The notes under the pieces: generated by a model
Database searches by the model: none
What the model saw: the letters and a program-made list of their open reading frames with translations, nothing else
What the model was told of the DNA's origin: nothing
Origin: Thalassoglobus polymorphus
Lineage (GTDB): Bacteria; Planctomycetota; Planctomycetia; Planctomycetales; Planctomycetaceae
Length of the DNA: 64,000 bases
Reading direction: 5' to 3'
Assembly (NCBI RefSeq): GCF_007744255.1
Contig: NZ_CP036267.1
Span: 372,001-436,000, forward strand
Translations under genes and position numbers: made by a program
In this document: piece after piece, positions 8,952 to 18,151 of the stretch
How the letters are laid out: each line of letters begins with the position of its first letter
Numbering within the stretch: position 1 is the first letter of the stretch

Positions 8952-9132
8952 GCAGTTTGCTCTACCGTGTGCCTGTGAAGAACGCATTTTTCTAGAACTT
9001 GTCTCAAACCTTACTGTTCGCTTCTCTGTTACAGAGTAAGGAATCGCGATTCCATGGGTTTTGAGACGGCTTGTAGTAAAAATGCTGTTCGCCACGAGGC
9101 AGATCCTGCAAACCAATTCGAAAGATGCTCTA
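8952..9132 (+). repeat. dispersed intergenic repeat, copy C, with internal insertion
   Basis: The left half (GCAGTTTGCTCTACCGTGTG to ACGCATTTTTCTAG) and the right half (ATGCTGTTCGCCACGAGGCA to GATGCTCTA) match the other copies, but they are separated by about 80 extra bases at roughly 8996-9080. The insert has inverted-repeat structure of its own: GTCTCAAACC versus GGGTTTTGAGAC at its ends, CCTTACT versus AGTAAGG inside, and a perfect GGAATCGCGATTCC palindrome. Confidence 0.8.
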
Positions 9133-10026
9133 TAGCAGGTGGAGTGCGTAGGCCAGTGAGTTCAAACGGGTTTCGACACTATCTGCGCGGGACATGAAAA
9201 CGACTGGACTGCTTGTCCCGCAGAGGATTCCGCCAAACTGACACGCGGCGGTGTACATGATTCCTTTGACCGTCAGGTTAGCGGCCAGAAGGTTCGGGAA
9301 TATCATCGCATCAGCTGCTCCGGTGACGTCGCCATCGATTCCTTTTTTGACTCCGGCATCGACGGCGTAGGCGAGGTCGAATGAGAGTGGACCCTGCACG
9401 ATGCACTCGCCAAATTCTCCTTGATTCGCAAGCTGAACAATCTCGTCTGCGACCTGCGTATCTGGCAAGGCAGCGGTCACTTTTTCAGTGGCGGACATCA
9501 GTGCGATGCGAGGATTTGGGCAACTCAACTTCTGTGCGACTTCAACAACGCTCTCGACCAATTCGGTTTTTTGCTTGACGCTGGGGTCTATTGTGACGCC
9601 AGTGTCAGTCATGAGAAAGCTCCGCTGATCCTTGGCAATTTCCATTAATACGATTTGACCGATCGTCTTTCCGCTCCGTAAGCCATGTTCTTTGTCCAAG
9701 ATCGCCTGCATGAGATAAGGAGTTGAGATCTGCCCTTTCATCAACAATTGGGCACGACCTTCTTTGACCTCTTTTACTGCGATTCTCGCAGAGTCCGGTT
9801 CCTCTTCGATCAGTTGAAATTGAGAAATGTCGACATCCAGAGAGTCTGCCCGCTCTCGAATTGCTTGTAGGTCTCCAGTGAGAATTGGTTTGACCCAACC
9901 GCGTCGCCGAGCCAGCTCAAGTGCCTGAATGACAGTTGAGTCCGCACCCCCGGCAGCTGCAACGGGAACGGGTGAAGACAACTTGTCAGCTGTCGCGTAC
10001 AGTTCTTCGAAACTTTTCAGCGGCAT
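9130..10026 (-). CDS. phosphate acyltransferase (phosphate butyryl/acetyltransferase family)
   Basis: A 298-aa protein of the PTA_PTB family, which interconverts acyl-CoA and acyl phosphate. Recognisable family stretches are GGADSTVIQALELARRRGWV near the N-terminus, MKGQISTPYLMQAILDKEHG in the middle (the KG..T region shared by phosphate butyryltransferases), and the C-terminal FPNLLAANLTVKGIMYTAAC and GGILCGTSSPVVFMSRAD. The length of about 300 residues fits phosphate butyryltransferase better than the larger Pta. No butyrate kinase gene is adjacent, so the physiological acyl group is unknown. It ends within the last bases of repeat copy C. No strong ribosome binding site is visible. Confidence 0.85.
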   Translation of the reverse strand: MPLKSFEELYATADKLSSPVPVAAAGGADSTVIQALELARRRGWVKPILTGDLQAIRERADSLDVDISQFQLIEEEPDSARIAVKEVKEGRAQLLMKGQISTPYLMQAILDKEHGLRSGKTIGQIVLMEIAKDQRSFLMTDTGVTIDPSVKQKTELVESVVEVAQKLSCPNPRIALMSATEKVTAALPDTQVADEIVQLANQGEFGECIVQGPLSFDLAYAVDAGVKKGIDGDVTGAADAMIFPNLLAANLTVKGIMYTAACQFGGILCGTSSPVVFMSRADSVETRLNSLAYALHLL

Positions 10027-10119
10027 CTGTTTGAACTCAATTTTGTGTAGAACAGCTTTCGAAATCTTATTCGCGATCTGCTTTGTGGACGGGGTGACGA
10101 TAGAGCAATCTGCTCGCTT

Positions 10120-13100
10120 TTACGGGGACTCCGCTGTCTGACGTTTTCCGAGACTCTTCATGTATGCGTTCAGGTGTGCGAATTCACGGTCAGATAGATC
10201 CTTCAGCAACCCAGACGGCATTAGCGACTGATTTCGTCGTCGTCGTGCTTCAATGTTCTCCGTCTCGATGCGGAATGTCTGATTGTTCGAATCTCGTAAG
10301 ACGAGTCCGTCGACTGATTCATAAACGATGAGACCGGTATGGACTTGTCCCGATTTCGTGGCGATTTGCGTCGTTTGATATCGGGGGGAGACATCTCGAT
10401 TCGGAAAAACAATGGCTGTAAACAGGTCCTCTTGTGAAAAACGGTTCGCGACACCGCTGAGATCGGGGCCTAGGGCTTTTCGTCCGCCATGGCACTGAAT
10501 GCAACCACGCGACCTGAAGAGCTGTGCCCCGGCGAGAGCGCTCCCTTTGGTCCAGTCGATCTTTGAGAGGCGAGCTTTCAAGTCGTTAATGTCTTGGCCA
10601 TCTTCACCTGCTTGAGCTGTGTATTCCTGAGGAAACTTCTCTTGAATCGCAGCGGTCCATTCGTCAACAATTTGTTTTTGAGGATCACCGTTTTGCCCGA
10701 ATTTGTAATTGAAATTCAAGCCGGTGTTTCGACGGAGCAGTTCCACGAGTTGGTCACGCAGTTGGCGTTCTTCCGAATCACTTCCGAGACGTCGCAGAGC
10801 GCGAACCATGGCGACGTTCTCGGCCCCGGATTCTGAAGCAGAGAGCAACCCAAGTGCGGTGATGCACTCTTGCATGATTTCCATCGGAGCCGATTCCAGT
10901 GCCAGGTAGATATACTCTCTGTCACTTTCTTGTGGTTCCCCGGTCAAGGCGACGATGACTGCGTTTCTGAGTGCAAAATCGTCGAACTTGCTGCGGATCA
11001 ACTGCTGATCTTTTTCGTGGGGAGAAGCTGCGAGAAGCTGAATCACTTCAGCATTCCATTGGTAGTCTGGATCGTTGTGAGCCCGTTTTGAAAATGCTTC
11101 AATGGCGTCGTCAAAACGCTCAGGCGGGAACTCACTAATCAGTTGCACATGTCCCGGATGACCAAATCCTTCTGATTCCAGAATCGAAACCGGAAGCTCC
11201 CGGTCCTGATCGACCAAAGATGTGTACATTTCCAGAGTTCGATCTGCCCAGTTACTGTCCTGTCTCAAATTAAGTTTTGCAATCTTCGCTTCAAGGTTCA
11301 CAAGGCCTTCGGCGATTCGCACGCGTTGTTCCGGAGTGCGCGGAGCTGTCATCCGGGAAGCTACAATCATTCGGTGAATGTCATCGACCGGATGAGAGTC
11401 GTCGTTGATTTTCTCGGTTAATTTGTCGAGCAACTCCTCGTTTCCAGATTCGATCATTGCGAGTACGCGCTCGAGTTCCCAATCGAGTTTCTCATTTCCA
11501 GTTGGGTACAGAGAATTGAGTGCATCGTTGACAAGTTTCAATTCTTCCGGGTGCTCCTTCAAATTCTCTGGAGATGCATAACCATCGAAGACAGGGTCTA
11601 TCTCTGCTGAGTTCGGAACCAGGTCTCCCAGTCCGAGTTGAAGAATGCGGACTGCTTCCAGTTTCAGAGCATCGTTACGGTCCGACTTCAGAATTCGCAG
11701 GGCAATATCGATAGGGTACTTTTGCACCCCTTCGTTTTTCTTTGCAAACGCTGCCGTGACAGGAATGGAGGCTTCCCAGCCAGTTTGAAAACCTTTGGCA
11801 GCCATGTCACGGAAGATGCTTCCTTGCACATTTTCCAGAATACGTGAAGCCGTTTGGCGAACAAACTTATCGTTGTTTCCAAGTTGCTCACCGATGAGGT
11901 CGACGTACTCAGTGAAATTGGAGTTCTTCGCCCCTAGCAACGCTTCCATCGCAGCCCGGACCACTCTGGGGTCAGAGTCTTTCAAGTATGGAGAGAGTTC
12001 GCGGAAGTTGGGTTCTTCTGAATCTGAGCGTCCAATCGCCCACGCGACTCGCATGCGAACGAGAGGTTCTTCATCAACAGAGAGGGCTGAGATCAGGTCG
12101 ACGTCGAGGCCGCCGAATTTCTCTGTCAAAATCTCAATGGCGCGCACGCGTTGGTCAGCTGGTAAGTTTCGATCTAGAGCAGCCGTGATGAAGGGTTCGC
12201 TCGTCAGGTCTGCAACAAGTGGTTCCCAGATGCGGCGGGACCAACTGCTGAGCGGTTGAGGCGCCTGTAGGCACTGCTCGAGTTTCTGCTGTTTTGAAAT
12301 CGGAATGATCGAGCCATACGGCAGCGTTCGACTGAGGGGCGACTCTTCCTTGGCTCGAATTCGGTAGACGCCTCCGCGTGTTCCGCGGCCTCCGACACTC
12401 ACATACAGTGAACCATCCGCGCCGACAGCAACATCAGTGGGGGCAAATCCGTGTTGTCCCACAGCTGTCATGAATTCGATTGGCTGGCTACTCCAAGTGC
12501 TTCCATCTTGTTGAAGCGGTAGTGCCAGAACACGTCCATAAGTCCAGTCGAGAACGAAGAGGGCTCCGGAGTATTCTTCCGGGAATTGAGTGTGCCGATA
12601 AGTTTCGACTCCCGTGGGCGAACCGCGTCCGAACGCACCAACAACTGGAGGCATGTCGAAGAACCAGTCAGGACGTTTCCAGCTTCGCGTGAACCATCCT
12701 TGATGAGATCCGGGGAGAACATGGAAGACTCTTGTTGGACGATACCACGGTAGGCTGATGTCTCGCTCGCCATCGCTGTCAAAACTGAAGAGGTCTCCGG
12801 TCGCTCCAAAATCGAAATCATAAGCATTTCGGAATCCGTGTGCGTAGACTTCACTCTCAGATAAATCCGGGCTGAAACGCAAAATGGTGCCAGCTTGTGG
12901 GTCTTTCACCGGAGATGTTTCGAGCGTTACATAGTCTTTATTGATTCCGGCCATGTTGCCAGCGATGACGTACCACCAGCCATCTGGTCCTTTTCGCATC
13001 GCATGCAAATCATGTTCACCACCAGTTTTGATCTTCCAGAACAGGTCCGGTTTTCCGTCGGCCCGGTCATCGGCGTTTCGGTCTTTGTAGCGAATCAGCC

Positions 13101-13473
13101 CACCATCGGCGGCACACAATAGATCCTGTCCGACAAAATACATCCCCTGAGCCCCTGCTTTCGGACCATCGACGAAAGTTTTCGTGGTATCCGCGATCCC
13201 GTCTTTGTCGGTATCAATGAGGATTTTGATGTATCCAGCGCCGGAGACGACCACTCGACCGAACGAATCGATTGTCATCGAGTAGATATCGTGGGCAAGA
13301 TCGTCATCTGCATAAAGTGTCACTTCAAAACCCTCGGGGACCTGGACTCCGAGGGGTTCCTGAGCGATCAGGCTTGAGTTGATTCCACTCAAGACCAGCA
13401 GCGTGGTTAACACTTTCCTAACAATCGATTTGGAGAGCAGAAAGGTCGGTGAGAATCGATCCATCAGTTTCAT
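10120..13473 (-). CDS. PVC-type secreted HEAT-repeat protein with C-terminal heme c site
   Basis: A 1117-aa exported protein of the type abundant in Planctomycetes and Verrucomicrobia. An N-terminal signal sequence (SIVRKVLTTLLVLSGINSSL) is followed by a six-bladed-propeller dehydrogenase-like domain (about residues 45-380; VPEGFEVTLYADDDLAHDIY, GGEHDLHAMRKGPDGWWYVI). Then come roughly 550 residues of HEAT-like helical repeats, and a C-terminal cytochrome c domain with CIQCH at residues 991-995 and distal features GPDLSGVANRFSQEDLF. The set-up matches the Pirellula/Verrucomicrobium membrane-bound dehydrogenase plus heme-binding families. It probably oxidises a sugar-like substrate at the periplasmic side and passes electrons to the heme; the substrate is unknown. 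The gene stands alone. Confidence 0.9.
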   Translation of the reverse strand: MKLMDRFSPTFLLSKSIVRKVLTTLLVLSGINSSLIAQEPLGVQVPEGFEVTLYADDDLAHDIYSMTIDSFGRVVVSGAGYIKILIDTDKDGIADTTKTFVDGPKAGAQGMYFVGQDLLCAADGGLIRYKDRNADDRADGKPDLFWKIKTGGEHDLHAMRKGPDGWWYVIAGNMAGINKDYVTLETSPVKDPQAGTILRFSPDLSESEVYAHGFRNAYDFDFGATGDLFSFDSDGERDISLPWYRPTRVFHVLPGSHQGWFTRSWKRPDWFFDMPPVVGAFGRGSPTGVETYRHTQFPEEYSGALFVLDWTYGRVLALPLQQDGSTWSSQPIEFMTAVGQHGFAPTDVAVGADGSLYVSVGGRGTRGGVYRIRAKEESPLSRTLPYGSIIPISKQQKLEQCLQAPQPLSSWSRRIWEPLVADLTSEPFITAALDRNLPADQRVRAIEILTEKFGGLDVDLISALSVDEEPLVRMRVAWAIGRSDSEEPNFRELSPYLKDSDPRVVRAAMEALLGAKNSNFTEYVDLIGEQLGNNDKFVRQTASRILENVQGSIFRDMAAKGFQTGWEASIPVTAAFAKKNEGVQKYPIDIALRILKSDRNDALKLEAVRILQLGLGDLVPNSAEIDPVFDGYASPENLKEHPEELKLVNDALNSLYPTGNEKLDWELERVLAMIESGNEELLDKLTEKINDDSHPVDDIHRMIVASRMTAPRTPEQRVRIAEGLVNLEAKIAKLNLRQDSNWADRTLEMYTSLVDQDRELPVSILESEGFGHPGHVQLISEFPPERFDDAIEAFSKRAHNDPDYQWNAEVIQLLAASPHEKDQQLIRSKFDDFALRNAVIVALTGEPQESDREYIYLALESAPMEIMQECITALGLLSASESGAENVAMVRALRRLGSDSEERQLRDQLVELLRRNTGLNFNYKFGQNGDPQKQIVDEWTAAIQEKFPQEYTAQAGEDGQDINDLKARLSKIDWTKGSALAGAQLFRSRGCIQCHGGRKALGPDLSGVANRFSQEDLFTAIVFPNRDVSPRYQTTQIATKSGQVHTGLIVYESVDGLVLRDSNNQTFRIETENIEARRRRNQSLMPSGLLKDLSDREFAHLNAYMKSLGKRQTAESP

Positions 13474-14114
13474 TTTTCATCCATCAATTCAAAAGCAGTG
13501 CTAGAATCAGTCCAAAAGCTTGCGGGGTAGTCACTTCTCTCAGTGTTTAAGAGAGCGAATTCAAGTTTTCAGATCAGTTCTGGAAGACTTTCGTGTTTCT
13601 CGTGTCTGCGAAGAACATCTTTCATGAGTGAAAACGCTGCACACCACGAGACTGAACGCGCACATCGTTTCCAAAATATTCTAGATACAGACATCGCTCA
13701 AAATGCTGAGCCAATGAATCGCAAGTCAGACCGATTTCAGGCTGACACTCTCTGAAAACCTCCTGGTCTCAGTCCGTAGCGATTCTTGAAAATCTGAACG
13801 CTTGACACAAATCTTGCCATGTTTCAGTTTCTTGATAAGGTTCGGATCATATCGGGATTTCCAAATTTGCCGCAATGCAGGCTTGCGAAATGCCAAGACT
13901 TGTTAAATTACGCCCTCTGGGGAGCTTCATTTGTGGAAATTCCCCGTTCTGAACTCACTTTTCGCTGATGCCTGGGACAAAGTAAGACCACTTAGGAACG
14001 CTAGCATGGCTGCGAAGGTCGTTGTACTTCTCCGGGAGTGCAATCTCTTTTCGGCTTTGTTGGGGCGACTAAATCGTCCGATCCATCTGCACTGAATCGC
14101 CAGGAGCGTTTCCC
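13474..14114. other. 640-bp intergenic region with a diverged repeat copy
   Basis: No gene is supported. Around 13577-13690 the pattern TCTGCGAAGAACATCTTTC, then CACCACGAGACTGAACG, then a TTCCAAAATATTCTAG end follows the order of the dispersed element in a strongly diverged form. A TTGACA hexamer at 13802 could be part of a promoter for the antiporter gene, but I see no matching -10 box. Confidence 0.4.
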
Positions 14115-15743
14115 TTGTCCCGCGTACACCGTCCAACAAAAAACTTGCTCAACTTGGCCCAAAGAAGAAAAAGATCGATTCCAAAATCGGTTTATATTCT
14201 GGCTTTGTTGCTGATTCTGCCGTTCTGCTCCGGCTTGCCATTCTCAACAAATGTTGTCGGGCAGGATGCAGTCACTGATCCGGCGACAGCAACTGCTCAA
14301 GCACCTGCAGACACTGCAGACACTGCAGACACTGCAGACACTAATAACTCCGACAGCAATCAGCTTAGGAGCGAGCAAGAAACGCACACAACCAAAGAAG
14401 ATAACGGCAACGCAGAAGCGGGCTCTGCTCATATCGAAGAACACAAAGAAGAGCAGCATGCCGGTGGACATGCGAACGTCGCCGCGCCACTCTTCGCGGC
14501 GATTGTTCTCATCCTGCTGCTGGCGAAGATTATGGGTGATCTTTTCGAGCGAGTCGGGATGCCAGCCGTCCTTGGTGAATTAACCGTGGGGATTATTTTA
14601 GGAAATATCCTGCTGTTGACCGACTGGGGTGGCTTCGATTTCCTGAAAGCTCCGGCGGAGCACTCGATCGGTGATGTGTATAACACCGGGGCAGCTCTCA
14701 AGATGCTCGCTGAAATCGGCGTCGTGCTGTTACTCTTCGAAGTTGGTTTGGAAACAAACGTCCGCGATATGATGAAAGTGGGCGTCTCCGCTTTGCTCGT
14801 CGCGATTCTGGGGGTGATTGCTCCATTGATTTTGGGAATTGGCTGCGGCTGGCTGTTTCTCCCTCATGAGCCTTGGCAGGTATGGCTATTCCTGGGGGCA
14901 ACGTTGTGTGCGACGAGCGTTGGCATTACTGCTCGCGTATTGAAAGACCTTGGTCGCTCACAGCAACGGGAATCTCAAGTCATCCTCGGAGCTGCTGTGA
15001 TTGATGATGTCCTTGGCCTCATTATCCTGACAGTGGTTTCCGGAATTATCGAACAGGGTGACAACTTTGACGTAGCAAGTCTGGGAGTCATTGTCGGCAA
15101 GTCTGTCGGTTTTTTGATTCTCGCAGTCACGCTGGGAACTCAACTTGTCGTCAAACCACTTTTCGCAGCAGCCAGCTATCTGCGAGGTCGTGGACTCCTC
15201 GTTGCGACCAGTTTGGTGATTTGCTTTGGGCTCTCTTACATTGCAAACCTCGTTGGACTGGCACCGATTGTGGGAGCATTTGCAGCTGGGCTCATTCTTG
15301 AAAAAGCCCACTATCAGGAACTGGGTAAGAAAGAACATCTCGACCTGGAAGCTGCTCTTGGGCCGCTCACCGCACTGCTGGTTCCTATCTTTTTCGTTCA
15401 GATGGGGATTATGGTCGACCTGAACAGCTTTGCGAACCCGAAAGTCTGGCTGCTCGCTGGTTCAATCACCGTGGCTGCGGTACTTGGAAAGCAGGTTTGC
15501 TCTTTCGGTGTTATGGAGAAAGGTCTCAACAAACTGGCGATTGGCTTGGGGATGATTCCGCGTGGAGAGGTTGGACTGATCTTCGCCAACGTCGGTCTTG
15601 GACTCGTTGCAAATGGCGAATCAGTCATCACTTCCGATACCTACTCAGCGATTATTGTCATGGTCATTCTGACAACAATGGTCACGCCACCACTCTTGAA
15701 ATGGTCAATGAATAAACCCGTACCCGGGGAAAAGGCTGCGTAG
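14115..15743 (+). CDS. cation:proton antiporter (CPA2 / KefB-like membrane domain)
   Basis: A 542-aa integral membrane protein. A TTG start at 14115 is chosen because CAGGAGCG sits a few bases upstream and the frame begins with a plausible signal sequence (YILALLLILPFCSGLPFSTN). Residues 60-115 form a hydrophilic Ala/Asp/Thr- and Glu/His-rich linker that includes four tandem ADT units. From about residue 115 follow some 12 hydrophobic segments of the Na+/H+ exchanger fold: FERVGMPAVLGELTVGIILG, LLFEVGLETN, ATSVGITARVL, AAVIDDVLGLIIL (the two Asp residues of the ion site in the DD motif), IPRGEVGLIFANVGL. There is no C-terminal TrkA-N domain. The transported ion (Na+ or K+) cannot be told. Confidence 0.9.
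   Translation: MSRVHRPTKNLLNLAQRRKRSIPKSVYILALLLILPFCSGLPFSTNVVGQDAVTDPATATAQAPADTADTADTADTNNSDSNQLRSEQETHTTKEDNGNAEAGSAHIEEHKEEQHAGGHANVAAPLFAAIVLILLLAKIMGDLFERVGMPAVLGELTVGIILGNILLLTDWGGFDFLKAPAEHSIGDVYNTGAALKMLAEIGVVLLLFEVGLETNVRDMMKVGVSALLVAILGVIAPLILGIGCGWLFLPHEPWQVWLFLGATLCATSVGITARVLKDLGRSQQRESQVILGAAVIDDVLGLIILTVVSGIIEQGDNFDVASLGVIVGKSVGFLILAVTLGTQLVVKPLFAAASYLRGRGLLVATSLVICFGLSYIANLVGLAPIVGAFAAGLILEKAHYQELGKKEHLDLEAALGPLTALLVPIFFVQMGIMVDLNSFANPKVWLLAGSITVAAVLGKQVCSFGVMEKGLNKLAIGLGMIPRGEVGLIFANVGLGLVANGESVITSDTYSAIIVMVILTTMVTPPLLKWSMNKPVPGEKAA
14306..14341 (+). repeat. 9-bp tandem repeat inside the antiporter gene
   Basis: GCAGACACT is repeated four times in succession, in frame, coding for Ala-Asp-Thr units in the low-complexity linker after the signal sequence. 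Because the unit is a multiple of three, copy-number change would alter linker length without breaking the frame. Confidence 0.9.
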
Positions 15744-15864
15744 GCCGAGGTTTCTGGCCCAAGCAGGCAGAAATCCTACTTGTGCGACGTTCATAGCGCG
15801 ATGCTCGTTGCACGACTCTCACTTGAGTAGCGGGTCTGCCTGTGTGGCCGGGTGAGCGTGTGTA

Positions 15865-15886
15865 GCCCGGGACCATTGTCCCGGGC
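15865..15886. repeat. perfect inverted repeat between convergent genes
   Basis: GCCCGGGAC and GTCCCGGGC are separated by four bases (CATT). The hairpin lies between the converging antiporter and gltX genes. Neither side is followed by a T run in the direction of transcription, so it is not a canonical intrinsic terminator, though it might still act on both genes. Confidence 0.75.
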
Positions 15887-15902
15887 AAAAAGACTCCCAT
15901 AC

Positions 15903-17486
15903 TTACTCAGTTGCCGAGTTCGCCAATTCAATCGCTCGATTGATACGATTGATGCAACTCTCTTTACCCAGCAGTTCCAGGCACTCAAACATTCCCGGTC
16001 CGGCTGGTTTGCCTGTCGTTGCAACACGCAAAGCGTGGATGATGTCCCCGAAACCGAGGTCGTTCGCATCGAGCCATGTTTTGAAGTCCTCTTCCAGTTC
16101 GCTCGCCTTGAAATCCTCTCGCTGAGCAATATGGTCACGATACTTCGCGAGGAGTGCGGTGGCTTGTTCCGGTTTGCTGATTCGTTTCTTGAACGCCTTT
16201 TTATCAAAGACAAGTGCTTCATCCGTGACGAAGTATTCTTCGTAGCTGAGGATGTCGCTGAAGAGCTTAATACGATCGTCAAGAGCGGCAATCAGTCGCT
16301 CGACCTTTGAACGAGTCGCCTCGTCGGCATCGCCCGTGATGAACTTTGCTTCTTGCAAAAATCGTAAGCAGTGATCAACTTTTTCTGTGAGCGAAAATTG
16401 CCCGATCCAATACTCTTGATACGACAACAGCTTATCTGGATCGAGACCAGCGGACGATTTGACAACTCGGTCGAGCGAGAAATTCTCGATGAGAAACTCA
16501 CGAGACATGTTTTCGGTTTTGTCATCGTAGGACCAGCCAAGTCTGGCAAGTCCATTGAAGACTGCACCGGGCAGGAACCCGACAGCGTCGTAGTACGAGA
16601 CCATCACAGGGTTGAGCGTTTCAGAATTTCCGAGCCCCAGCTTCGGCAAAACTTCGTCGGCGATATCGAAGAGTTTTTTGAACTGCGGATTTTTTCGATA
16701 CTTCTCAATCTTCTTTTCTCGTTTGCTGAGCTTCTCTTTCGTTCCGGGGGCTGCCACAAATGGAATGTGTGCAAACTCTGGTAAGTCGTATCCCAAAGCA
16801 CCAAAGAGCATTACCTGGACTGCTGTGTTCGTCAGGTGTTCTTCTGCCCGAATGACGTGCGAAATCTCCAATTGTGCGTCATCAACAACGGTGGCGAAAT
16901 TGTAGAGTGGAGTGCCATCACCACGCATGATGACTGGGTCGGGGATAAGGCTGCAGTCCCATTCCACGTGCCCACGAACGTGGTCATCAATGCTGACTTT
17001 TTGAGTGCGGTCGACCAGATAGCGAATGACGTACGGTTTGCCTTCAGCTTCGTTCTCTTCGACTTGTGCTGTTGTCAGTTCGAGTGATCGTCTGATGTTG
17101 AGAAATGGTCGCTTCTCTTTTTCAGCTGCTTCACGGTCCTGCTGCGTGAGGGCAGGGGGATCGAAATCTTTATATGCTTTCCCCGCTGCGAGGAGTTTTT
17201 CGCAAGCTGACGTGTAGAGTTCAGAACGCTGAGATTGAAAGTATGGGCCATGGTCTCCGCCGACTTCCGGTCCTTCGTCCCAGTCGAGCCCCAACCAGCG
17301 AAATGCGTCCAGAATCGGCCCGAGTGCCTCATCCATATTGCGGGCCTGATCGGTGTCGTCAATTCGGAGAATGAATTCTCCGCCATTGTGTCGCGCCCAT
17401 AACCAGTTGAATAGAGCCGTTCGCATCCCGCCTATGTGCATGTAACCGGTGGGGGACGGAGCAAATCGAGTTCGTACTTTTGACAT
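15903..17486 (-). CDS. gltX: glutamyl-tRNA synthetase
   Basis: A 527-aa class I aminoacyl-tRNA synthetase that attaches glutamate to tRNA(Glu). The N-terminus [20 protein letters not shown] contains the HIGH-type motif (HIGG, residues 17-20). The second signature KLSKR occurs in [12 protein letters not shown]. The DDTDQAR stretch (IDDTDQARN) and [16 protein letters not shown] are characteristic of GluRS. The C-terminal anticodon-binding helical part is present, so the protein is complete. The start is the ATG giving [14 protein letters not shown]. There are extra bases but no gene between it and the following DUF447 gene. Confidence 0.96.
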   Translation of the reverse strand: MSKVRTRFAPSPTGYMHIGGMRTALFNWLWARHNGGEFILRIDDTDQARNMDEALGPILDAFRWLGLDWDEGPEVGGDHGPYFQSQRSELYTSACEKLLAAGKAYKDFDPPALTQQDREAAEKEKRPFLNIRRSLELTTAQVEENEAEGKPYVIRYLVDRTQKVSIDDHVRGHVEWDCSLIPDPVIMRGDGTPLYNFATVVDDAQLEISHVIRAEEHLTNTAVQVMLFGALGYDLPEFAHIPFVAAPGTKEKLSKREKKIEKYRKNPQFKKLFDIADEVLPKLGLGNSETLNPVMVSYYDAVGFLPGAVFNGLARLGWSYDDKTENMSREFLIENFSLDRVVKSSAGLDPDKLLSYQEYWIGQFSLTEKVDHCLRFLQEAKFITGDADEATRSKVERLIAALDDRIKLFSDILSYEEYFVTDEALVFDKKAFKKRISKPEQATALLAKYRDHIAQREDFKASELEEDFKTWLDANDLGFGDIIHALRVATTGKPAGPGMFECLELLGKESCINRINRAIELANSATE

Positions 17487-17566
17487 TCTTCAAACACCTC
17501 AAGTCGGTTCAACACAGGTTGCCGACGATTTTTAATAGAAATTCCCAATGCGGCAGTCGCGAGGAC

Positions 17567-18151
17567 TCAGCTTGAATTCGCCTTGATTGATGCAATCGTG
17601 TCGGAGATATATCGCTCAATGATTGAAAACGTTTCAGCGTCTTTTTCGTTTGCGGTCTTCTCGACAATGATTTTCAAGCTGGCGATTTGCTTGTTCACGC
17701 CTTTGGTGTCGAGTATGTGCAATCGAGTGGCAAGGATGGCGGCTTCGAGGATCGCGTTGCGGGCACGGTTCTGGCCCCAGTAATCTCTGAGATGGCCGAC
17801 ATGTTTCAGTTCCGTCGTGATTTCAGTTCGCTGCTGAGAATCATCAATGGAAACCACTTCAAACTCATACCAGCGACAGGCCGTTGCAATCACCTTGCCT
17901 TGAATCTCTTTCGCAGCAAGAAGCTCTGGTTGAGTCTCTAGCTGTCCAATCGCGGTCTTTGCGATCATGTCGACTTCGTCTGTGACATGAAACACACCTT
18001 GACCAGTCTTTTTCAGGTTTTGAAAGGTCGTCGATGACTGAAACGGACGGAACAGGAACGAAGTCAACTCTTCATTAACGACTGGACCCATGGGAGCGAT
18101 GTTCACGCTTTCGTCAGGATTTAAGGTCGTGCAGAGTCCTTCAATGATCAC
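17567..18151 (-). CDS. DUF447 family protein (flavin-reductase-like fold)
   Basis: A 194-aa cytosolic protein of the DUF447 family, related in fold to FMN-binding split-barrel proteins. The signature region VNIAPMGPVVNEELTSFLFR lies near residue 20, and KTGQGVFHVTDEVDMIAKTA near 45; the C-terminal helix bundle (LEAAILATRLHILDTKG) is also typical. Some archaeal and planctomycetal relatives occur in one-carbon (methanopterin-linked) gene neighbourhoods, but nothing here shows such a role. The GTG start overlaps the stop of the upstream esterase gene by four bases (GTGA), so the two are translationally coupled. Biochemical function is unknown. Confidence 0.85.
   Translation of the reverse strand: MIIEGLCTTLNPDESVNIAPMGPVVNEELTSFLFRPFQSSTTFQNLKKTGQGVFHVTDEVDMIAKTAIGQLETQPELLAAKEIQGKVIATACRWYEFEVVSIDDSQQRTEITTELKHVGHLRDYWGQNRARNAILEAAILATRLHILDTKGVNKQIASLKIIVEKTANEKDAETFSIIERYISDTIASIKANSS

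Noticed and set aside
15865-15886. Hairpin between antiporter and gltX as intrinsic terminator
   Set aside because: No T run follows on either strand in the direction of transcription; listed as an inverted repeat only.
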